Shown here: in pieces, positions 17,698-26,974 of the stretch
How the letters are laid out: the number at the start of each line of letters is the position of its first letter
Position numbering within the stretch: position 1 is the first letter of the stretch
DNA from: Mycobacterium sp. 1465703.0
Lineage (GTDB): Bacteria; Actinomycetota; Actinomycetes; Mycobacteriales; Mycobacteriaceae
Direction: 5' to 3'
DNA length: 36,536 nucleotides
Assembly: GCF_001672975.1 (NCBI RefSeq)
Contig: NZ_LZKU01000117.1
Coordinates: 1 to 36,536 of the forward strand
Made by a program: the position numbers and the translations under genes
Notes under the pieces: generated by a model
Database searches by the model: none
Seen by the model: only the letters and a program-made list of their open reading frames with translations
What the model was told of the DNA's origin: nothing

Positions 17698-19167
17698 ATG
17701 ACCTTGAGGGATGGTGCCGAGTTTGCCGGCTACACCATTCAGGGGCTACTGGGCTCGGGCGCGACGGCTGACGTCTACGTGGCGCGGCACCCCCGGTTGC
17801 CGCGGCTGGACGCGCTCAAGATCTTGTCCGCGTCGTTGACCGATGATGCCGGTTTTCGGGAACGTTTTGAGCGGGACGCGGACCTGGCCGCCGCGCTGCG
17901 ACACCCCAATATCGTTGCCATACACGACCGTGGCGAATTTGACGGCCAGCTATGGATCGCCATGGACTACGTGCAGGGCACCGACGCCGGGCGCCTGTTG
18001 CGCGAACACCACACCCACGGCATGGCCGCGCGCGAGGTCTTCGAGATCGTCACGGCCGTCGCGGACGCGCTCGACCACGGTCACCGGCGCGGAATGCTGC
18101 ACCGCGATATCAAACCCGAAAACATTCTGCTTAGCACATCCGATACGGAACCACGACGAATTCTATTGTCGGACTTCGGTATAGCCCGCAAAGTCGACGA
18201 CATCAACGCATTTGCGACTTCCGGCACGGCGGGCGCGGCCAGTTACGCGGCGCCAGAACAGCTGATGGGTGGTGCACTTGACGGGCGGGCCGATCAATAC
18301 TCGTTGGCCGCCACGGCGTTTCACCTACTGACTGGCGCCGCTCCCTTCGCGGACACCAGCCCGACAGCAGTCATCACCAACGATCTCACTGCACCGCCAC
18401 CGCTGCTGGCACAGCGGCGCCCCGACCTGGCGCCGCTGGACCCCGTGCTGTCGAAAGCGATGAGCAAGGATCCCGCTCGACGGTTTTCACGCTGCTCCGA
18501 CTTTGCCCAGGCCCTCGGCGAGGCGGTCAGCGCCGCTGCCGTGCAATGGAACCCGCCGGCCGCGCCATGGCCGGTGGCCACGGCAGCGATGGGCGCACCG
18601 CCGATCCAGACGGCCGGCCCTTGGCCCGCGATGCCTTCGATGACGCCCTACCCGTCAGCGGCACCGGAACCCAGACCAAGAACGCTCACCTCGGTGCTGG
18701 TGCCGCTGGTCCTCACGATGCTGTTGCTGTGCTCCGGCGCATTCGCGACGGCGCAGGTCTTGCGGCCGCGTCCACAACCGTCGACCGCCGCTCCGCAGTG
18801 GCAGCCGTACGTCGACTACGCCAAACAATTCGCGGGCTGGCTCACCAACCTGAGCTCAAAATCCGCCGACAGCGACATCCAGCGCATCGTCGACGGATCG
18901 ATCGGCGAATTCCACAACGATTTTCTGACGAGACGCGAAGACTTCACCAAAACAGTCGTGGATTCCGAAGTATCGGCCCAAGGGATCGTGAACGCCGCGG
19001 CACTTGAGTCGATCAGCGGAACCAAAGCGCAGGTCCTGGTGGCCGCGACGGCAAAAATCACCAAAAGCAACGGCGCGGCGCAAGACTCGCGAAACTGGCG
19101 GCTGGCGATGCGCGTCGAAAAAGTCGGTGACACCTACAAGGTGTCCAAGGTCGAGTTCGTGACATGA
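17698..19167 (+). CDS. PknF-like Ser/Thr kinase fused to an Mce-associated-type extracytoplasmic domain
   Basis: A 489-residue transmembrane Hanks-type kinase. The kinase domain spans about 12-275: glycine loop GSGATADVY (19-27), Lys41 in ALKI, catalytic HRDIKPEN (Asp137), DFG (Asp159), activation loop with Ser/Thr (TSGTAGAASY) and APE (185-187). It should be active; the helix-C acid is Asp60 rather than the usual Glu. The HDRGEFDGQLWIAMDYVQG stretch recalls PknF. A Pro/Ala linker (285-328) leads to one membrane helix (about 330-352). The outer part (about 365-489) ends in RNWRLAMRVEKVGDTYKVSKVEFVT, the pattern that closes Mce-associated membrane proteins, so the sensor is probably of that NTF2-like type. 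Its stop overlaps the next gene (ATGA). No kinase is found at this place in M. tuberculosis as I recall it. Confidence 0.88.
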   Translation: MTLRDGAEFAGYTIQGLLGSGATADVYVARHPRLPRLDALKILSASLTDDAGFRERFERDADLAAALRHPNIVAIHDRGEFDGQLWIAMDYVQGTDAGRLLREHHTHGMAAREVFEIVTAVADALDHGHRRGMLHRDIKPENILLSTSDTEPRRILLSDFGIARKVDDINAFATSGTAGAASYAAPEQLMGGALDGRADQYSLAATAFHLLTGAAPFADTSPTAVITNDLTAPPPLLAQRRPDLAPLDPVLSKAMSKDPARRFSRCSDFAQALGEAVSAAAVQWNPPAAPWPVATAAMGAPPIQTAGPWPAMPSMTPYPSAAPEPRPRTLTSVLVPLVLTMLLLCSGAFATAQVLRPRPQPSTAAPQWQPYVDYAKQFAGWLTNLSSKSADSDIQRIVDGSIGEFHNDFLTRREDFTKTVVDSEVSAQGIVNAAALESISGTKAQVLVAATAKITKSNGAAQDSRNWRLAMRVEKVGDTYKVSKVEFVT

Positions 19168-19679
19168 GATCAGTTTTGACAGGGCGCATCGTCTGGTGGG
19201 CGACCGTCGTTGTCCTCGCCGTCTCTGCGGTGGGCATCGACGCGCTCGGCGCCTGGGAGATGCATCTGAAAAAGGAACAACCACCGCCGGTCGCGGATCG
19301 CCTCTCCGAGCGCCAAGCGGCAACGCAGACCGCGAGCGCAGGAACGGTGAAGGTGTTGAGTTATTCACCGGACACACTCGAACAGGACTTCAACGCCGCC
19401 AGTGCGATGCTGACCGGCGATTTCCGCAACTACTACCGACAGTTCACCAGCCAGGTCGTTGCCCCTAACGCGCGGCAGAAGCGGCTGACCACCACCGCCA
19501 CCGTTCAGCGCTCCGGGGTTCAGAGCCTGGCCACCAACGCCGCGACGATCCTCGTCTTCGTCTCACAGACGACGAGCTCCCCAGAACAGTCCGGCCCGAC
19601 GACCACGACCAGCTCGGTGAGTGTCGGCCTCGCCAAGGTCAACGGGACCTGGCTGATCAACAGCTTCAACCCGGTGTGA
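19164..19679 (+). CDS. Mce-associated membrane protein
   Basis: A 171-residue protein with one N-terminal membrane helix (about 9-31, IVWWATVVVLAVSAVGIDALGAW), a short charged linker and an extracytoplasmic NTF2-like domain (about 60-171). The pattern VLSYSPDTLEQDFNAASAMLTGDFRNYYRQFTSQVV and the closing GLAKVNGTWLINSFNPV are characteristic of the Mce-associated (Mas/Mam) proteins that usually accompany mce lipid-import operons. There is no mce operon here. The ATG overlaps the stop of the kinase, so the products are made together; the protein may be a partner, ligand-binding subunit or substrate of the kinase. Note that the kinase carries a related domain of its own. Confidence 0.85.
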   Translation: MRSVLTGRIVWWATVVVLAVSAVGIDALGAWEMHLKKEQPPPVADRLSERQAATQTASAGTVKVLSYSPDTLEQDFNAASAMLTGDFRNYYRQFTSQVVAPNARQKRLTTTATVQRSGVQSLATNAATILVFVSQTTSSPEQSGPTTTTSSVSVGLAKVNGTWLINSFNPV

Positions 19680-19775
19680 CGAATTTTCTTCGAACCGAGG
19701 CGGTGAGAATTGCCGCGATGCCCGGTCAATATTGGTGATCCCTCACGGGCGAATACGACAGCAAGGAGAACCAGC

Positions 19776-20234
19776 ATGGCGATCAACATCGAACCGGCAC
19801 TGTCCCCACACCTGGTGGTGGACGACGCCGCTGCGGCTATCGACTTCTACGTCAAGGCCTTTGGCGCCCAGGAGATAGGGCGTGTGCCGCGCCCCGACGG
19901 CAAACTGGTGCACGCCGCGGTGCGCATCAACGGCTTCACCGTGATGCTCAACGACGACTTCCCGGAGGTATGCGGCGGCAAGTCGATGACGCCGACGTCG
20001 CTGGGCGGCACCCCGGTCACGATCCACCTGACCGTCACCGACGTCGACGCCAGCTTCCAGCGGGCGCTGGATGCCGGTGCCACCGTGGTGGCCCCGCTGG
20101 AAGATCAGTTCTGGGGTGACCGCTACGGCATGGTCGCCGACCCGTTCGGCCACCACTGGTCGCTGGGGCAGCCCGTCCGCGAGGTCAGCATGGACGAGAT
20201 CACCGCGGCCATGTCCGGCCAGGGAGCCGGCTAG
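19776..20234 (+). CDS. VOC (glyoxalase/bleomycin-resistance) fold protein (Rv0887c-like)
   Basis: A 152-residue protein of the vicinal-oxygen-chelate superfamily. Two beta-alpha-beta-beta-beta modules are visible: LSPHLVVDDAAAAIDFYVKAFGAQEIGRV through GFTVMLND, and PVTIHLTVTDVDASFQRALDAGATVVAPLEDQFWGDRYGMVADPFGHHWSLGQ. The YGMVADPFGHHW ending is typical of the PhnB/YdeM-like branch. A divalent metal site is likely but the reaction is unknown. The ATG at 19776 follows AAGGAGAA at good distance; the open frame from 19710 lacks such a site. It matches Rv0887c in length. Its TAG stop is the first three bases of the tandem repeat at 20232. Confidence 0.88.
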   Translation: MAINIEPALSPHLVVDDAAAAIDFYVKAFGAQEIGRVPRPDGKLVHAAVRINGFTVMLNDDFPEVCGGKSMTPTSLGGTPVTIHLTVTDVDASFQRALDAGATVVAPLEDQFWGDRYGMVADPFGHHWSLGQPVREVSMDEITAAMSGQGAG

Positions 20235-20343
20235 TGGCGATCGCGAGCGCGGCGCAGCCGGGCGACGCGGGTCGCCACCATCCGGACTAGTGGCGATCGC
20301 GAGCGCGGCGCAGCCGGGCGACGCGGGTCGCCACCATCGGGAC
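20232..20343 (-). repeat. Tandem 56-bp duplication carrying element copies B and C
   Basis: Two units, 20232-20287 and 20288-20343, differ at one base (CCGGAC versus CGGGAC at the end). Each contains a 45-bp element (20234-20278 and 20290-20334) in minus orientation with terminal GTGGCGA and TCGCCAC. The first unit begins with the TAG stop of the VOC gene, and the minus-strand TAG stop of fprB (20343-20345) starts on the last base of the second. The repeat therefore fills the whole convergent gap. Confidence 0.9.
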
Positions 20344-22031
20344 TAGCCGAGCAGCCGATCCAGCAGCCGGCGTCGCGGTGGCGGCGCCGGCTCTGCGGCG
20401 GCCGCCGCCGTGAGCATGGCGGCCACGTCGGTGAACTTGTTGCGGGGCCGGCCCTCGTCGCTGCCGCGCGCGATTTCGGCGGCGTCGATGGCGCGCCATC
20501 CCGCCGCGTCGATCACGTCAGGCTGACGGGCGCGCACCAGGCTGGCCAGCGCCTCGGGTTTGGCCAGCGGATCGGTCAGCTTGCCGGCGTTGAAATCGGC
20601 GACCAAGGCCTGCACGGTCTGCAACGAGCACGACTTGTTGGTGCCGATGAACCCGCTGGGCCCCCGCTTGATCCAACCCGCGACGTAGGCGCCGGGCACC
20701 GGTGCAGCGGAGGCGGGGTCGATGACGCGGCCCCCGTCGTTCGGTACCACGGCCGACGATTCGTCATAGGGCAGATCGCGAATCGGCTTGCCGCGGTAGC
20801 CAATCGACGTCAGTACCAGGCCCGTTTCCAGAACGAACGTCTCGTCCGTGCCGGTGACCGCGAACTCCATACCGGTGGTGCGCCGGTCCCCCAGCACCCG
20901 ATTCGGGGTGAGCCGATACGCCAGCCTGATTCGCGGGCGGTCCGACGGCGCCGAGTCGTTGCCGAGCGTGCTCAAAATTTCCAGCTTGCGGATGGTCAGC
21001 GCATCCGAAGCGGTCGCGAGATCGGCCGCCACCAACTCATGGTCGGCCGCGCTGAGCACCACCTCCGACGCGCCGGTGAGCCCGATCAACTCGGGCAGCG
21101 TGAACGCCGACTGGGCGGGGCCGCGGCGGGCGGCGATCACCACCTCGCGCACCGCCGAAGTCCGGAACGCCGCCAGCGCATGGTCGGCGATGTCGGTGCG
21201 GGCCAGATCCTCGGGATCCGAGGTGAGCAACCGGGCTACATCGAGGGCGACGTTTCCGTTGCCGACGATCACCACCCGCTCGTGGCTCAGATCGACTGGC
21301 AGATCGGCGAAGTCGGGATGCCCATTGATCCACGCGACCAACTCGGTTGCGGTGCCCGTCCCCGGCAACCCCATGCCCTCGATGTCGAGGCGACGGTCAT
21401 CCGGCGCGCCGACGGCGTAGAGCACGGCGTGGTGGTGAGCCAGCAGGTCGGCGTGGCTGAGCTGCTCGCCGACCTCGACGTTGAGGTAGAACCGGAACCG
21501 GCGATCACCGGCGACCCTGTCGAAAAGCCGGGTGACCTTCTTGGTGTTCTGGTGATCGGGCGCCACTCCGGCGCGCACCAAACCGTATGGGGTAGGCAGC
21601 TTCTCGAAGACGTTGACGCGCACGTCATGCTGAGTGAGCAGTTCGTCGGCCGCATACATCGCGGCCGGCCCCGATCCCACGATGGCGACCGTCAGCGGCT
21701 TACCACGGGCACGCACCTGCGCGGCCGGAATCACCGGAGCCAGCTTCGAAGTCGGCGGCAACTTCTCGTCCTTCGGCCGGTCCGGATAGAAGGACGCGTT
21801 GATCTCGATGAACGGCAGCTGCTTGGAGTCCAGCCGAGTGTCGGGCGCAATCGCGCCCACCGGGCACGCGCTCACGCAGGCACCACAGTCCACGCACGCC
21901 ACCGGATCGATGTAGAGCATCTCCGAGGTGGCGAAGCCGGGCTCATCCGGTGTCGGGTGAATGCAATTCACCGGGCACGCGAAAACACAGGACCCGTCGT
22001 TACAGCACGACTGGGTAATGACGTGCGGCAT
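20343..22031 (-). CDS. fprB: FprB, ferredoxin/ferredoxin-NADP reductase fusion
   Basis: A 562-residue fusion. Residues about 1-105 are a 7Fe-type ferredoxin: Cys9/10, Cys15, Cys19, Cys23, then Cys46-x2-Cys49-x2-Cys52-x3-Cys56 (ACVDCGACVSACPVGA). From about residue 110 follows an adrenodoxin-reductase-like NADPH-ferredoxin reductase with FAD motif VAIVGSGPAAMYAADELL, the FEKLPTPYGLVRAGVAPDH signature, NADP motif VIVGNGNVALDVARLL and the C-terminal GWIKRGPSGFIGTNKS. Such enzymes pass electrons from NADPH to ferredoxins, for example for cytochromes P450 or the neighbouring oxygenase. FprB of M. tuberculosis has the same layout (575 residues). It starts 7 bases after the diiron oxygenase gene, behind AGGTTTT, so the two form an operon. 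Confidence 0.95.
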   Translation of the reverse strand: MPHVITQSCCNDGSCVFACPVNCIHPTPDEPGFATSEMLYIDPVACVDCGACVSACPVGAIAPDTRLDSKQLPFIEINASFYPDRPKDEKLPPTSKLAPVIPAAQVRARGKPLTVAIVGSGPAAMYAADELLTQHDVRVNVFEKLPTPYGLVRAGVAPDHQNTKKVTRLFDRVAGDRRFRFYLNVEVGEQLSHADLLAHHHAVLYAVGAPDDRRLDIEGMGLPGTGTATELVAWINGHPDFADLPVDLSHERVVIVGNGNVALDVARLLTSDPEDLARTDIADHALAAFRTSAVREVVIAARRGPAQSAFTLPELIGLTGASEVVLSAADHELVAADLATASDALTIRKLEILSTLGNDSAPSDRPRIRLAYRLTPNRVLGDRRTTGMEFAVTGTDETFVLETGLVLTSIGYRGKPIRDLPYDESSAVVPNDGGRVIDPASAAPVPGAYVAGWIKRGPSGFIGTNKSCSLQTVQALVADFNAGKLTDPLAKPEALASLVRARQPDVIDAAGWRAIDAAEIARGSDEGRPRNKFTDVAAMLTAAAAAEPAPPPRRRLLDRLLG

Positions 22032-22038
22032 AAAACCT

Positions 22039-23064
22039 CTAGGCCGCCGGAACCGCGTCCAGGTGCTGGCGCTGCGGCTCGCTGCGGTAACGCGACGGCT
22101 TGCCGTTGATCTTGCACAGCCGCCACATCAACCGTGCCGAGCGCGTCTCCATCAGGCCGGTGTCGTAGGCCAGCATCCGGACATCACCGAACATGTCACT
22201 GAGCCACTTTCGTGATTCCGGCGACCGGAAGAACAGTTCCTTCTTGACCTCACGCGGGATGTCGAACTCGCGCCAGAACGCCTTGGGCGGCACCACGATT
22301 GCGCGACATAGCGCCTTCATGGTCAGCGGTAGGTACAGCGCCGTCCAGAACTGCTGCCTCTTGGTCAATTCCGGCACCCGCTTGCGCAGGAACTCGTGGG
22401 CGAACGAGATGTGACGGGCTTCCTCGGCCACGTGAATGGCCATCACCCGCTCCATAATGGGGTGCAGCGACTTGCCTTCGCGCAGAACGTTTTTCTGCGT
22501 GTGGTCAATCGGCTCCTCGCCGGCGAGCACGCCGATGAAGAACGCCACCGGCAACGGGCCGGCCACCAGCGGAACCAACGGCGAGAGCCACTTGAGAATT
22601 CGCGGCATGCCCGGCACGTCGGCGCCGATGCGGTTGACCATCTCCTGGAACATCATGGTGTGGTTGCACTCTTCAACCGACTCGTGCAAACAGTATCGGT
22701 ATTCCGGCGAACCGTTGGGCACCCAGAACGTGTAGTTCATCAGGCCCCGGATCAAGATGGATTCGAAGTGCAGACCGACCTTGGCCACGTTGGCCTGGCG
22801 CCACATCCCGATCTTGATCTTGCGCTCGTCTGACTGCGCCAGATACCAGGGATGGCGACCCAGTGGATCGGTGCTGGGCAGGATCCACCGCGGATCGTTC
22901 TCCGTGACAGCGAATTCTGGTGATTCCCAATCGATGTCGGTGTACGGATTGAAGTTGCGCCGCACCGACCCTTCGGACAGTGTGGCAAGCATGTTGACGT
23001 ATTCGGCGTCGTCGCGCACTTCCATGTTGCTTCGCCAACGCCGGACCAATCGCGTCCTAGCCAT
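22039..23064 (-). CDS. AurF-like diiron oxygenase (Rv0885-like)
   Basis: A 341-residue protein of the p-aminobenzoate N-oxygenase AurF family, which uses two irons to activate oxygen. The ligand pattern is complete: Glu101 (LHFESIL), Glu132-x2-His135 (EECNH), a candidate Glu at 183/184 (AGEEPID), and His211-x3-Glu215-x2-His218 (HVAEEARH). The rest is helical, with a hydrophobic stretch at about 161-180. The true substrate in mycobacteria is unknown. Immediately downstream is fprB, a ferredoxin-reductase fusion that is a natural electron donor; the pairing supports a redox role. The ATG at 23064 gives MARTRLVRRW; an internal ATG (Met14) is an alternative. It diverges from serC over 238 bases. 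Confidence 0.88.
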   Translation of the reverse strand: MARTRLVRRWRSNMEVRDDAEYVNMLATLSEGSVRRNFNPYTDIDWESPEFAVTENDPRWILPSTDPLGRHPWYLAQSDERKIKIGMWRQANVAKVGLHFESILIRGLMNYTFWVPNGSPEYRYCLHESVEECNHTMMFQEMVNRIGADVPGMPRILKWLSPLVPLVAGPLPVAFFIGVLAGEEPIDHTQKNVLREGKSLHPIMERVMAIHVAEEARHISFAHEFLRKRVPELTKRQQFWTALYLPLTMKALCRAIVVPPKAFWREFDIPREVKKELFFRSPESRKWLSDMFGDVRMLAYDTGLMETRSARLMWRLCKINGKPSRYRSEPQRQHLDAVPAA

Positions 23065-24427
<1,363 letters not shown>

Positions 24428-24549
24428 CCGACTGGCAATCAGCAGGCAACCGTACCGCGTGTCAGCACAGGTGACGGGCGGTTGCTGGACTACAGTGCGC
24501 ACGTGACGGGTCCGTCGCTGACCTGCACGGAGCCTGCGAGGAGAAGACC

Positions 24550-25320
24550 ATGCGGGAACTCAAAGTGGTTGGGCTGGATGCCGACAGCAAATACGTCATC
24601 TGCGAGGATGGCGACTCCGCAGAGCAGTTCAAGCTAGCGGCCGACGACCGCCTGCGAGCTCTGCTGCGCGACGCAGCCCTGTCCTCTGAGCAACCGCAGC
24701 TCGAGATTGAAGTCACCAACATGCTGAGTCCCAAAGAAATTCAGGCCAAGATCCGCGCGGGCGCGTCCGTGGAGCAGGTTGCTGCGGCATCCGGTTCGGA
24801 GGTGTCGCGGATCCGCCGCTTTGCCCACCCGGTGCTGTTGGAACGGTTCCGCGCCGCGGAGCTGGCAACCGCCGCACACCCGATGCTGGCCGACGGCCCC
24901 GCCGTGCTGACGCTGCTGGAGACGGTCAGCGCAGCCTTGGTCACCCGGGGCCTCAGCCACGACAAGCTCAGCTGGGACGCCTGGCGCAACGAGGACAACC
25001 GCTGGACGGTGCAGCTCGCCTGGAAGGTCGGACGTTCCGACAACCTCGCGCATTTCTCCTTCTCCCCCGGCGCCCACGGCGGAACGGTCACCGCGATCGA
25101 TGACGCGGCCAGCGCGCTGATCGACCCCAACTTCGAACGTCCGCTACGGCCGGTGGCCCGGGTCGCCCACGTCGACTTCGAAGAGCCGGCGAGGCCGCCG
25201 GTCGCCGAGACGCCAATCGCCGAGCCGGACGAAAAGCCCGTACACACCCGCCGCGGCAAGCCGGTCATCCCGGCGTGGGAAGACGTGTTGCTCGGCGTGC
25301 GCTCCGGCGGGCAGCGCTAG
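24550..25320 (+). CDS. sepH: SepH-like cell-division regulator (DUF3071)
   Basis: A 256-residue protein of the SepH family. SepH of Streptomyces and Mycobacterium smegmatis binds FtsZ and stimulates its assembly. The N-terminal part (about 1-170) starts MRELKVVGLDADSKYVICED and contains a helix-turn-helix (LSPKEIQAKIRAGASVEQVAAASGSEVSRIRRFAHPVLLER, about 59-99) that mediates FtsZ contact in known members. A WDAWRNEDNRWTVQLAW segment is typical of the family. The C-terminal 60 residues are Pro/Glu-rich and disordered, ending in a conserved patch RGKPVIPAWEDVLLGVRSGG. AGGAG precedes the ATG by 6 bases. A TANNNT box, TACAGT, at 24491-24496 is a candidate -10 with a leader of some 47 bases. Confidence 0.9.
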   Translation: MRELKVVGLDADSKYVICEDGDSAEQFKLAADDRLRALLRDAALSSEQPQLEIEVTNMLSPKEIQAKIRAGASVEQVAAASGSEVSRIRRFAHPVLLERFRAAELATAAHPMLADGPAVLTLLETVSAALVTRGLSHDKLSWDAWRNEDNRWTVQLAWKVGRSDNLAHFSFSPGAHGGTVTAIDDAASALIDPNFERPLRPVARVAHVDFEEPARPPVAETPIAEPDEKPVHTRRGKPVIPAWEDVLLGVRSGGQR

Positions 25321-25327
25321 GCCGACG

Positions 25328-25372
25328 GTGGCGACCCGGTTCGCCCGGCTCTGCCGCCCTCGCGATCACCAC
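25328..25372 (+). repeat. 45-bp interspersed inverted-repeat element, copy D
   Basis: Starts GTGGCGA and ends TCACCAC, so one of the seven terminal pairs is mismatched. It lies 7 bases after the sepH stop, in the gap to the convergent membrane-protein gene, and its last base is also the first base of that gene's stop triplet. Same orientation as copy A. Confidence 0.82.
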
Positions 25373-25677
25373 TAAGGCCGGCCTGCGGCCGTCAAGGCGA
25401 GCAGCGCCACCCACGCCACCACCACGCCCACTCCGGCACCCAGCACAAACCAGCGCAGCACCGGGGTGCGCCGCCACCCCCACAACGTCGGTGCCAGTCC
25501 CCCGGCCGCCACGATGTTGAGCGCGATGGCCAGCAGCACGTGCACCCGAACCAGCCCCAGGCTGAGCACCACTATCGCGGTGGCGGTGACCGCCGCAACG
25601 AATGCGGTCACGGTCAAACCCGTTGCCCAGGGAACGGATTCGTCTCTCATCAGCCGGAGCCTAGTCTGACTGTCCAT
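25372..25677 (-). CDS. DUF2537-like small membrane protein (Rv0882-like)
   Basis: A roughly 101-residue membrane protein with three hydrophobic segments (TGLTVTAFVAAVTATAIVVLSLG, VLLAIALNIVAAGGLAPTL, WFVLGAGVGVVVAWVALLAL) and a WGWRRTPVLRW loop. Length and topology fit Rv0882; the DUF number is a weak guess. Three starts are possible: GTG at 25683, ATG at 25677 and ATG at 25650 (MRDESVPW). I chose 25677 because GAGAGG lies 5 bases before it; this makes the gene overlap the end of the methyltransferase gene by 17 bases. The shortest form would give 92 residues and no overlap. It is co-oriented with the methyltransferase and marR genes, so the three probably share a transcript. Function unknown. 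Confidence 0.75.
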   Translation of the reverse strand: MDSQTRLRLMRDESVPWATGLTVTAFVAAVTATAIVVLSLGLVRVHVLLAIALNIVAAGGLAPTLWGWRRTPVLRWFVLGAGVGVVVAWVALLALTAAGRP

Positions 25678-26494
25678 CGTCACCTCTCGTCACCGAGTGG
25701 GCCCGCTCGTAGAACGCCAACGCAGCGGCCGTCGCGACGTTGAGCGAATCGGTGCCCCGCGACATCGGGATGCGCACCTGCACATCGCTGCACCGCAGGG
25801 TGGCCGGCGTCAGTCCTGGGCCCTCGGCGCCCACCAACACCGCGATGCGTTCATCGCGCGCGGCCGTCATCGCCTGCGCCAAGGCGCATGCGGTGTCTCG
25901 CGGCGTCATTGCCATGAGTCGGAAACCGTTCTCCCGCAAGATCTTCAGATCGGCCGGCCAGCAGTTTGCCCGGGCATACGGCACCAGCAGCGCGTGACCC
26001 ATCGACACCCGGACAGCTCGGCGGTACAACGGATCGGCACAGCCGCTGCCGAACACCACCGCATCGACACCGAGCCCCGCCGCATTGCGGAAGATCGAGC
26101 CCAGGTTCTCGTGATCGTTGACCCCTTCGAGCACCGCGACGGTGCGAGCCCCGGCGACCACCTCGGCAACGCTGGGTTCGGGCACCCGACGGGCCGCCGC
26201 CAGCACGCCGCGGTTGAGGTGAAAGCCGACCACTTGGGCCATGACCTCGGCGGAGGTCCGGTAGAACGGCACGGCACTGCCGGCCAGGTCATCTGCGAGT
26301 TCGGACAGCCGGCGGTCGGTGCCCAGCAAGGCATGCGGACGGAAGCGGGACGCCAGCATGCGCTGCACCACCAGCACGCCCTCGGCAATCACCAGTCCTT
26401 TGCCGGACGGCAGATCGGGACGGCGATCGACGCTGTTCAGGTCGCGGAAATCGTCGAGCCGTGGATCACCGGGGTCGTCAACGTCGATGAGCAT
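25661..26494 (-). CDS. SpoU/TrmH-family RNA 2'-O-methyltransferase (Rv0881-like)
   Basis: A 277-residue SPOUT-class methyltransferase that adds a methyl group to a ribose 2'-OH of rRNA or tRNA. Residues about 1-110 form the substrate-binding L30e-like domain (IAEGVLVVQRMLAS). The catalytic knot domain has the three motifs in order: NLGSIFRNAAGLGVDAVVF (130-148; Asn130, Arg136), VGAEGPGL (221-228) and IPMSRGTDSLNVATAAALAFYE (242-263). The RNA target is unknown. It follows the marR gene by 20 bases and overlaps the next membrane-protein gene at its 3' end. Confidence 0.9.
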   Translation of the reverse strand: MLIDVDDPGDPRLDDFRDLNSVDRRPDLPSGKGLVIAEGVLVVQRMLASRFRPHALLGTDRRLSELADDLAGSAVPFYRTSAEVMAQVVGFHLNRGVLAAARRVPEPSVAEVVAGARTVAVLEGVNDHENLGSIFRNAAGLGVDAVVFGSGCADPLYRRAVRVSMGHALLVPYARANCWPADLKILRENGFRLMAMTPRDTACALAQAMTAARDERIAVLVGAEGPGLTPATLRCSDVQVRIPMSRGTDSLNVATAAALAFYERAHSVTRGDDGQSD

Positions 26495-26514
26495 TCAGGG
26501 TTTTGGCCGCTGGG

Positions 26515-26946
26515 TCACGGGCCTTCGTCGACCAAGACCAGCATCAGATCGGCCGCGTTGCGCAGCACGTCACGCTGTTCGCTGTTCAGCGTCGCCAGTC
26601 GCTTGGTCAGCCACTCCTGGCGGGCGCGGCGGTTGGCCTTGACCAATTCGGCTCCGGACTCAGAGACCGAGACCAGCACTTGGCGCCCATCGACCGGGTG
26701 TGGCGCGCGGTCCACCAGGCCCATCTCGGCCAGCGAGGCGATCACCCGGGTCATCGACGGTGGCCGCACCCGCTCGCGAATCGCCAGGGCACCGGGTGTC
26801 ATCGGGCCCTCATTGGTCAGCATCGCCAGCGCAGACAGCTGGGACAATGACACCGGGGATGACGGATTCCGGAACCGCAGTTGGCGGGCCAGCCGCATAA
26901 CAGCCAGTGACAGGTCGCTGGCCAGCCGAGCATCGCTGTCAGGCAT
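26515..26946 (-). CDS. MarR-family transcriptional regulator (Rv0880-like)
   Basis: A 143-residue winged-helix regulator. The order of elements is typical: an N-terminal dimerisation helix ([15 protein letters not shown]), the DNA-reading region [48 protein letters not shown] with recognition helix at about 62-77, the wing [13 protein letters not shown], and a long C-terminal helix pair. Length equals Rv0880. MarR proteins bind small phenolic or lipophilic ligands and usually repress their own operon and a divergent gene. Here the divergent neighbour is the DUF2530 gene across 189 bases, where ACCGGT repeats are found. The downstream co-transcribed genes are an RNA methyltransferase and a membrane protein. 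Confidence 0.92.
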   Translation of the reverse strand: MPDSDARLASDLSLAVMRLARQLRFRNPSSPVSLSQLSALAMLTNEGPMTPGALAIRERVRPPSMTRVIASLAEMGLVDRAPHPVDGRQVLVSVSESGAELVKANRRARQEWLTKRLATLNSEQRDVLRNAADLMLVLVDEGP

Positions 26947-26974
26947 GGCGCGAGGTTACACGCACGCCCGCGAA

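Noticed and set aside
20232..20343. Minimal CRISPR array
   Set aside because: Two adjacent near-identical 56-base units with no variable spacers and no cas genes; the same element occurs singly elsewhere.
21039..22109. Plus-strand open frame of 356 codons opposite fprB
   Set aside because: Antisense to a well-conserved ferredoxin/reductase fusion; no start with a ribosome site and no family pattern.
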